NCBI RefSeq assembly: GCF_000003815.2
Contig: NC_049980.1
Span: 27,951,273-28,015,272 of the forward strand
DNA length: 64,000 bases
Source: Branchiostoma floridae
Taxonomy: Eukaryota > Chordata > Leptocardii > Amphioxiformes > Branchiostomatidae
Direction: 5' to 3'
Part shown: piece after piece, positions 55,991 through 64,000 of the stretch
Numbering within the stretch: the first letter of the stretch is position 1
Layout: the number at the start of each line of letters is the position of its first letter
Position numbers and translations under genes: made by a program
Notes under the pieces: generated by a model
Database searches by the model: none
Told to the model about the DNA's origin: nothing
What the model saw: only the letters and a program-made list of their open reading frames with translations

Positions 55991-56881
55991 GCTGACAGAA
56001 GCGCTACAGGTACCAGGGTCTCTATCCCTGCCGACTCGCCGCCGGGCCGAGCGATTGTGAGACCGCCTCGCCGCAGCTTAGCCCGCGATAAAAGCTCCGC
56101 GCCTGCCAAACCCTTTGGGACGGACCATTGCACTTGCTAGGGGGGAAATATACAGAACGACCGTATTTTGTACTTCCCGTGTCCAGGAAGCTATTAACCT
56201 ACTTAAACGGATCAGACTCATAAACAATTAAAAAAATTTGGAATATTTTGTGGTAAGAGTGGCAAATTATAAAAATGCACATCGACGGAAGTCATACTGC
56301 CACCCGCCTTAAGTTAACGAGAAAAAATTAAGGTTACGTACAATCTGGTTCAACGTACAATTTCATACAATTAAGATTCCCTCCTCAACAAGAATATTGT
56401 AGAACACATGTAGAACAAATTTTAATGCTCAATCTCTTTTATAGTAAGTCGAACAGGCGACAACAAACGGGCTTCGAACTCCGGACCTCTAACCACCAAC
56501 CAGCGCGCGCACCTCACATTTTTACCAGACAGGGAAAGTGGTGGTGTCACGGGTCGTGGTTAGGCTATTATATCAGCGCGGAACATCTCTCCTCAGTAAG
56601 AACTCATCTCCCAGTCCGAGCAGATCAAACACGGTCCTGATAAGGCGTATCGCGCAGGGATCAGCGCCGAGATGAGCTGTGATGCCGCGAGACTTAGACA
56701 GGTGCGAGAACCGCGAGACTTTAATCCTCGGGGTCACGCGAGGTCACGGGGATGTTTTACAAGTGGTCGGTTTAAAACCGTAGTCTCAGCTGATATGGTG
56801 TGAGCTCCTAGTGTGATGACACCTGATGGGTCGGAAGAAGGAGACTGTTTTTAAAGAACCGCGTACAGCTTTATTTTCACT

Positions 56882-56914
56882 GACGTTTCGGTGACCGTCT
56901 GTCACCTACCTCAG
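56882..56914 (-). ncRNA. Hammerhead-ribozyme-like remnant, Penelope-like element style
   Basis: On the minus strand: CTGAGGT, then the stem AGGTGAC / GTCACC closed by about four bases, then GAAAC and GTC. This is the order of a small hammerhead (CUGANGA, stem II, GAAA, short stem III, cleavage triplet). The conserved A of CUGANGA is T here, so it is probably dead. Such motifs are known from Penelope-like retroelements. No RT found nearby. Confidence 0.45.
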
Positions 56915-59900
56915 GGTAATTCTGACTGGTTCACATTGTACTGCAGCGGTAGGCGTCGCTGCTTGCAGAGTATGTCAGAGTCACAAACGCAAAGTATTTA
57001 CATGTACATGTATACGGTGGATTTTTTTTTACAATGTGGTCCCAAATGTAAAGGAGTATAATATATACATATGTAGCAGTTAATAAAAAAAAGAGTCTCT
57101 TTATTCAGTGACATACCTAGCTGATGAAACTATTCACGGATCTTATGTGACTGTGAACCAGATGCTGGATGTTCATCATTCAGAACGTTAACACACGTTT
57201 GATTAGAGTTAAGACTTCACTTCTTTATCCGGGAAATTACAGGCAATTTCTTTGTTTTGCATTTTATATAAACCTTACAAAACATGTAATACTGAGCTGT
57301 AGTAGACGCGTCGCTCCTTTTGTTAAACTTAAACGTTAAAGACAATTTTCTCGAAATCGATATTCTACCAATATGTGCGTTGTTATTTTTGTAGATTAGA
57401 CTTAGTCTTGTGATCTTTTCACCCTATTACTTGAACAAAAGTAACAATCCTGTCAAACGTTTTTTTACAACTTATCGTTAGTGATTGGCGCCGTGTTTCA
57501 GTTAGCCCTAACGCAGCCCCTACACAGGGTTAACTTTGTATCATACCACGTTAAAGGCTCGACTATAAGTTACAGAGCGTGTACCCAATCATCATCCGGG
57601 CGTGCTGGTTGCACGGATGGACATGGCTCTCTTCCTCCATCCTTCCCTATCTTTCATAGCCTTGGGCAGTTCTTCAGCCGAGCAGCCGGTATCTTCACAA
57701 AGTGAATAATTTGCCCAATAATTTGCCCAATACTAACGCTTGCGGAACAAAGCTATGGTTCTCTTTCCACTGACTGAATGGAGACCGAAGGGCGACAATG
57801 AAGCGACCGAAATTCTACTTGTGTGACCTTTGTCTTTATCGATGAAATCTGATCCTTAAGGTAAAATTTCGATTTCAAAGACAACGAAACACATTTATGA
57901 CGTTCACTGGAATCATTGCTGAGACATTTGATCGTCAAATGGCGGCTGCCTCAGTTCCAAGATTGCTAACGAAACGGCACAACTTCTGTGTGCCCAATCA
58001 AGGTGCGTTTCACGGTACAGATGTACCACGGCTTATGTTATGTGTTGCTCATCCTCAATAAAAGGCTGGTTTAAAGAATGACAAAGCAAACTATAGCGTG
58101 ATAGAACCTGACAAATGGAACCCAAGTGTCTTTGTTGTGACCTTGTGTCACGTCTTGCCCGAGCCGATCGGCTGAGCGGGACGGATGGATGATTGATGAG
58201 GCGGTAAAACCCGTACCTACGGAGGGGTAATCAGCTTAGGTGGGGCTCAGATACCAGGCTAATTAGGGGAACTTACCAAGGATTGGTTTTTTGGCAACTT
58301 TGTCTAAAGTTTACTGCGAGCGCAAGGGTTATACTCTGCTAGCAGAGGTTAAGCTCTGGCTTATTTTTAATGTCTTCTCGAGTGTTTTTGTGTGGAATTA
58401 TACTCTTATTGTACGCTAGCCAAACGCACAGAAAGAAAACTTGATAGAATATTAAGCCCGGCAAAAGCACATGAGGAGACATCAAAAACTACCAGAAGCC
58501 GTTTTTCTGCTCGGAGGGCAAACTGGTCAAACGTAGTCTGTAGATTGTAAATTTATGACGTTTCAGAGTATATGCGCGATGCTCACGGCGAATATACTAG
58601 ACCATATGAACTTTTATATATCAAAGTGCATGATAATGGGGCGAAGCAATTACGGTTAGACAAAAACACCCAGCATAGTATGGCTTGTGAATTATACATG
58701 GCGACCTGATGCGGCCATTTTTCACATTCTAACTCTACACACCTATTTGCACTTTCGTCAGCCTGTACATGTTTTAAACAGAAAATGCTTTTATCTACAA
58801 GAATTAGTATAATATGTCATTTGCAGACATAGACATAGACATACGTAGAACATTTGACTTCTATGACTTTGCTGAGCCAGTACGTAGCCTTGACGTCTCT
58901 CTTAGTTAAAAATGTAGCACCAAGTGAGTTATCATGACAAGAACAGTCATGCCTTCAAATACCAGAGTTACCAACCTAGGGTTGATGTGTTAAAAAATTC
59001 TTACTTTCCCAGAACTATCGTATAGTGGAATTTGTTATCACTAAGTACAGTAGGGGCATCTTCTCTGGGTAGTTTTAAAGAACGCTTGCAGATAGATGTG
59101 CAAAAGTTAGGTGTGACGGGTCGTTCGGTGTAATATGACCAGCTACTGCCTCGCCGCGTGCCTGCGAAGCTGGTGTGTTACGCCAAACGGCGGTTATACC
59201 GGCTATAGATGCAGATGCAGATATAGACTACTACTTGGCTGTGGGCCACAGCTCGCAACACCGGCGGTCCTGGATATAATTGTCTGACGTCCGCCGCGCA
59301 CAAGCCGCGCTTAATTCATTCTACTCAGCCGGAAATGAGAGGAATAATGTCGAGCATTCATTATTAATGAGGACATAATCCACGTGGAACTGGTACGCCT
59401 ACCACACCTTGTGGTGATGTGGAGTATACAAACATGTATATCTATTTCAGCGATGAAATATTTTGAGCAAAAATGAATGTTAAAAGGCTCTGGTAAAATA
59501 CGTTGTGAAACCCAAGAGTAGAGCTTCCGCATCCATGTATTTTATAATGATATTTGCAAATGGAAAACTCACATAATTATTTTGTGCTTTGGGTAATAGT
59601 TGATGCCATACATTGTACCGTGTACAATTGTCGTGCAATAAGGTTCATATAATAAAAGAGTTACGCAATTACGGGCTTCGAATATCTATTGTTGGAAACA
59701 ATGTGCAGTCAGGCCGAATTATTTCAGATGACAATGATGACAGACAACAGCATGGGTAGATACAGATGTGAGAATGAGATAGAGCCGTCTATTGCACTTA
59801 TATGCGCATATATGATTTATGAATAAATGATCATCAGAATCACAAATACAACATTTTAATGATGACAGTTTAATGAAATATACGGGGAGAGACATCTGTC

Positions 59901-60221
59901 GGTAAATAATAACATGTTGAAGCTTTACTTAAATATTCAACACACTTCTACTGTGTACCTTCTACCAAGCAAAACCTGTGAGATATTGTAAGAATAGTTT
60001 ATTTTACGTAAAGCATTTTTTTAGAATTTTAACTTTAATACAATACAACACACCCTGGCGTTTACAATACAACACACTCCACCTTAAACCAACATTTCCA
60101 TCACCATCATTCATTAATCTCGTCGTTATTTCTGTATTGTCACTATTGAGGCATCATTTCATCAATCATTTATTCACACATCGACACGTGTAAGTGGCCA
60201 ACGTCTATTGTATACATATGT

Positions 60222-60588
60222 GGCCATGTTGATTTGATTATAAACTGTATGGATGACAACCGCGCGCGGATCAATTTTCGGTCGTCTCCAAAAGTTGATA
60301 AAAGAAGTTTTGAAAATGCTTTAAATCGTACAAAGCAGCTGCAAAGGGAGCAAATATATGTCATCGATTTTTAAAAAAAGTATATGTATTGAAAAACATA
60401 TACTAATGGCAACGTCAATTTTAAGGTCAAGGACAAAAATGTGTGTTTAACATTTATCTAACCCTCAGACACCTTAAAGTTCATAATGAAGCCAACTTTT
60501 AGGGGGGGGTGCCTTTTTTATTCGCACGCTCGCATCAGTTTTTTGGATTCCCAGTGGATGACATCCATGTAATCAAATCAACATGGCC
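60222..60588. mobile_element. MITE with GGCCATGTTGATTTGATTA inverted ends
   Basis: The first 19 bases are repeated in inverse at the far end (TAATCAAATCAACATGGCC). The inner inverted part GGATGAC..CC resembles the element at 29369. A clear target duplication is not seen. Non-coding, about 367 bases. Confidence 0.65.
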
Positions 60589-61106
60589 TATATGTTTCTG
60601 AATGAATAGGTTGAGTGAACGAAGTTATATGTACATATCCTGATACTTAACTCCTTCTACGAAAATTACAATCTTTCGTGACAGAGTTCACTTGAAACCT
60701 TCAGGGACTGTAATATTGTCGCCTCCCCATCCAAAATGCATGGTCTATTCTCGGAGGACTTCGCACAACAACGTAAACGTACACGGCGTGTCCTTCCAAA
60801 TAACAACATAACAGCCATATACCAAGTCATGCTAAAATACGGGAGGGGGGGGGGTTGTGGCTATGAATAGCCAATACAAATGGCATCTGGCACCGTCTTG
60901 TTCTACGAACAGCCCCGAGATAGTGAGATTGCAATCACCAGGCAGAAGATAAACACTAGTTCTGCCCAATTGACTCCGCCGCGCGATGGTCCATGGCTGT
61001 ACAGCGCGGGGCGGCGCGGGGAAATGTCGGCTGGTGTATATAGTCCTTCACGCTTCTAACCTACACCTGATCATTACCTCCGTACACAACGGAGGTATTG
61101 TTTGGT

Positions 61107-61132
61107 TCTTTGTGTGTGTCTGTGTGTGAGCC

Positions 61133-61181
<49 letters not shown>

Positions 61182-61196
61182 TGTGTGTGTGTGTGT

Positions 61197-61235
<39 letters not shown>

Positions 61236-61312
61236 GTGTGTGTTTGTGTGTGTGCGTGTGTATCTGTGTGTGTGTGTGTGTGTGTGTGTCTGGTCTGTCT
61301 GTCTGTGAGTGT
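61107..61312 (+). repeat. (GT)n microsatellite
   Basis: About 200 bases of TGTGTG with small interruptions, preceded by ACGGAGGTATTGTTTGG, a phrase seen with such runs in a dispersed repeat (compare 42950-42962). Confidence 0.9.
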
Positions 61313-62309
61313 CTGTGTTACCGTGACATAATTGTGGTTGGCTTAACAAGAATCTCTGGTTGGACAAAATAACATTTCACATGTCCTGGCCATGGGAAGA
61401 CGAATGTCAAGGTCGATTATGAACCTCCTGTTGGCTGTCCTTGGTACTACAGTAAAACAGTTTTTGTGTGTACTTCTTGGTATAGGTATCATTAGGACGT
61501 TCCCATTGACGTACAGACGGCTTCGGGCGAAACAGGATTGTGAAGATTTTTTTATCTTAATGTGTGACGATTTTGCCTAAAACGTATTATGTGTTATCCA
61601 AGTATTTAATCCTAATCTAATCCAGCAGAAATAGTATCAATGAACGGACGAATAGAAGTTGCCTGTGAAAAGTTGTGGGAAACGAGAGTTGCGTTTTGCA
61701 TAGAAAGAGACTTTCTAACATTTTGAGTCTCATAAAGGCTCTCTTGTATAATATATGTTCCGTCATACGCCAAAAATGAACAACATATTTGTAACATCTT
61801 TTTGTGTAAAACGGCAATAATCTTTTCCAAATCAACAGGTGCGTTTAAGCTTCGAAATCATGACGGTAATAAAACTGGTAGATGGTTTTGCAATTATTGC
61901 AAGTAAAGGTGTCCGTGAACTTGGAATAATTCCCTCTATAAAACAATAAAACACCCATTTTACTCCAAACACAACATTTCTTTCCGCCCGTCTGAAATGA
62001 TCTGCGCGGAAAATTGGCTGCGGTTTCTCCAAATCGTCCTCGGCGCGCTGTTTGGAGTTTCCGTGATTTGTTTCGTGTGCGGAATCCTTCAGACGGCGAG
62101 CAAACGAGCCTGAACGTATTCAGGATGGAGTCAATGTCAATTGTGCAGGCGGAATGGCACGATAACCGCTGGGCGGGCCGGGATCTTATTAAGTCTCCAT
62201 GATGTACCGTCTCTTCTGCATTAAGACATCTCCCCGAAGTGCGTGCGATACGGACCAGATAACGCCTCATCTCATGAGAGGACATGACTTACGGGCGGAG
62301 GAAAAGTTC

Positions 62310-63050
62310 AAAGAGTTAGGAGAGCCTGTTACAAGGTGTTGAAAAGCTGGAGAGATACAGACATGTGCTATATAATCTCTAGCTGTCAAGGACTGATTGG
62401 GTTAGTAGAATGGCTGTTAGAGGCGCTAATTAGTCAGCCTAGGTGTTTTCCTACAGTTCCAAGGGTTAGGAACGTCTGTTAGAAGGTGCTGAAAAGCTAG
62501 AGACAAAATACAAATCTGTGCTACATGATCTCTAGCTGTCCGCGGCTGATGGGTTAGTAGAATGGCTGTTAGAAGCGCGATTTAGATAGTTAGTTCAGGT
62601 GTCATCCTACATATAGTTTCTCCAAGGGTTAGGAACGTCCGTTACAAGGTGCTGAAAAGCTGGAGAGATACAAACCTCATAATCTCTAGCTGTCGGGAGC
62701 TGATTGGGTTAATAGAACAGCTGTTACAGGCGTGATTTAGTCAGTCAAGGTGTCATCCTACATGCAGTTTTTTCAAAGAGTTAGGAACGTCTGCATAAGG
62801 TGCTAAAAAGCTGGAGAAATACAAACCCCATAATCTCTCGCTGTCAGCACCTGATTGGGTTAGTACTTTAGAATGGCTGTTAGAGGCGCGATTTAGTCAG
62901 CCTCGGTGCCTTCCTACAGATGGTTTATTAAAGAGTTAGTTCTAAGTCCGTCACGGAAAGCTGGAGGTATACAAACCTGTGCTACATAATCTCTAGCTGT
63001 CAGGGGCTGATTGGCTTAGTAGAATGGATGTTAAGTTAGCCTAGGAGCAT
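62310..63050 (+). repeat. Minisatellite, about 155-base unit, five copies
   Basis: GGTTAGGAACGTCTGTTA, GGTGCTGAAAAGCTGGAGA, ATAATCTCTAGCTGTC and GATTGGGTTAGTAGAATGGC recur from about 62312, 62463, 62630, 62778 and 62934. No coding sense. Upstream of SKOR. Confidence 0.75.
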
Positions 63051-63089
63051 CTAGAAAGTCCTGGGTAGATTATATACAAGTTCGACATC

Positions 63090-63325
63090 AAGATTGTTGC
63101 AAATGTATACTATAAGCAGATGGAGCTTGAAATACACGGTTTATCTAATGCGGAATTTAAATTCTATGCTATTAGTATTCTGGAGGAGACAGAAAACGTC
63201 GACCATATCCACTATCTGTGCCTTAATAGTCCAAGTTGTTACGATTATAACAAATTTCCCTTTCGTGCCCTTCTGGGTCCTGACATTATCATATCGAAGA
63301 TCTGTCAATGCATTGTAGTAGTATA
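63090..63325 (+). pseudogene. Possible LINE ORF2 C-terminal remnant
   Basis: An open frame encodes YKQMELEIHGLSNAEFKFYA, ILEETENVDHIHYLC and NSPSCYDYNKFPFR. The E-x-x-x-H-x-x-x-C...C spacing and basic end recall the zinc-knuckle C-terminus of LINE ORF2 proteins. The match is weak, with no RT upstream. Confidence 0.3.
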
Positions 63326-64000
63326 ACTTATTACTAGATAACTTCCAGTACTCTAGTGGCTGGCAGCCAGGTCTGGCTAGCTTCCCAGTTGCGCATGTTC
63401 CCGCTCAATCTGTTTAGATCTTACGCACAATGACCTGTTCCAAGTAGTGACAAGCCGTTGGCTTCATATTTGCAGAAGTAGGCAGGATGAAAGGGGCTTG
63501 GGGGACGGCGATACCTCTAACATTCGCTAGAAGGCGCCAAAGAGCACTTCCGCTGCGCTTCTGACTGTGACTTGCTGAACTCGGTGACACTGAGGTAGGT
63601 GAACGAAGGGACTTCAAAGTCCTTGCTGTTTCTATTCTGTTGAGATGACACTATAGCTATGTGATCTACCATCTGGCCATGACATGCGTGTCTTAAGCGG
63701 GTACACGTATCTGACTGAAGCTGCGGTAAGTTGTCGTTGGTGACTTTACTGCGGCAGGGCGCTTTGGCTGAGCGCTCCACAAATTTCATATATTCGTACA
63801 TAAAGCTAGCCTTTTTACCGCTTTCGTGCTTCGTAGTCGTACTTCGTTGTCGTACTTGACCTTGATGCATGACATTCCCATTATAAAGTCAATGGTAACG
63901 CAAATCTAATACAAGACGCGGCGACGCCACCGGTTATCATAGGAAATGTTGATGGAGGGCCTCTGGCCTCTTGGGCATCTCAAGTTGAAGTTGTTTGCGC

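Larger units (their letters stand above)
56120..61060. other. Upstream of SKOR, no gene
   Basis: Mostly A/T-rich unique sequence with the hammerhead-like remnant (56882-56914), the MITE at 60222-60588 and a G-run at 60842-60854. No exon-like stretch recognised. Confidence 0.45.

Noticed and set aside
63517..63870. 117-residue minus-strand frame
   Set aside because: No recognisable domain, low complexity in places, and the surrounding sequence looks like a palindromic repeat. Not supportable as a gene.

Overview
The window is metazoan nuclear DNA. It has split genes with GT-AG introns, long TE-rich introns, CA/GT microsatellites and many short inverted-repeat transposons. A mosaic nicotinic-type channel gene, a SKOR-type corepressor gene and the repeat styles together suggest an invertebrate chordate, most likely amphioxus (Branchiostoma). 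That identification is inference; no search was run. One 100-base assembly gap lies at 34597-34696.

Gene 1 (minus strand, 14885-29290) can be built as 16 exons whose splice phases all agree. They encode about 951 residues. Order: signal peptide, hevein-like Cys-rich module, CUB, LDL-receptor class A, a Frizzled-type domain with 10 cysteines, a kringle with 6 cysteines, a sushi domain, and then a complete Cys-loop (nicotinic-type) ligand-gated channel with the Cys-loop and four membrane segments. This is the most striking object in the window. Its added domains are the types found in separate proteins (LEV-10, Neto, LEV-9, ROR/CAM-1, MuSK) that cluster or tune receptors at synapses.

A second, near-identical signal-peptide exon lies at 3395-3467 on the same strand. 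The stretch 1.42-13.6 kb repeats 25.95-37.69 kb piece by piece, about 24 kb apart. The window therefore holds one whole gene and the upstream end of a tandem paralogue whose body lies off the left edge. Since the duplication each copy has gained its own transposons: a LINE at 4.3-6.8 kb, Harbinger-like elements at 2416-3179, 26329-27144 and 29369-30971, and an inner 2.4 kb tandem repeat. In three cases the empty site survives in the other copy.

Gene 2 (minus strand, coding 44230-53647, with a likely 5' UTR exon ending at 55777) is a SKI/SNO-family corepressor of the SKOR (CORL/Fussel) type. It has eight coding exons and about 655 residues, with the DACH-like fold, the SMAD4-binding zinc region, a long proline/serine-rich exon and C-terminal coiled-coil exons. 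The introns before coding exons 2 and 3 each contain tandem arrays that copy the exon's own 3' splice site and first exon bases.

The stretches 37.7-44.2 kb and 56-64 kb have no recognisable gene. They hold MITEs, microsatellites, a minisatellite, a Penelope/hammerhead-like remnant and a few blocks that could be regulatory.
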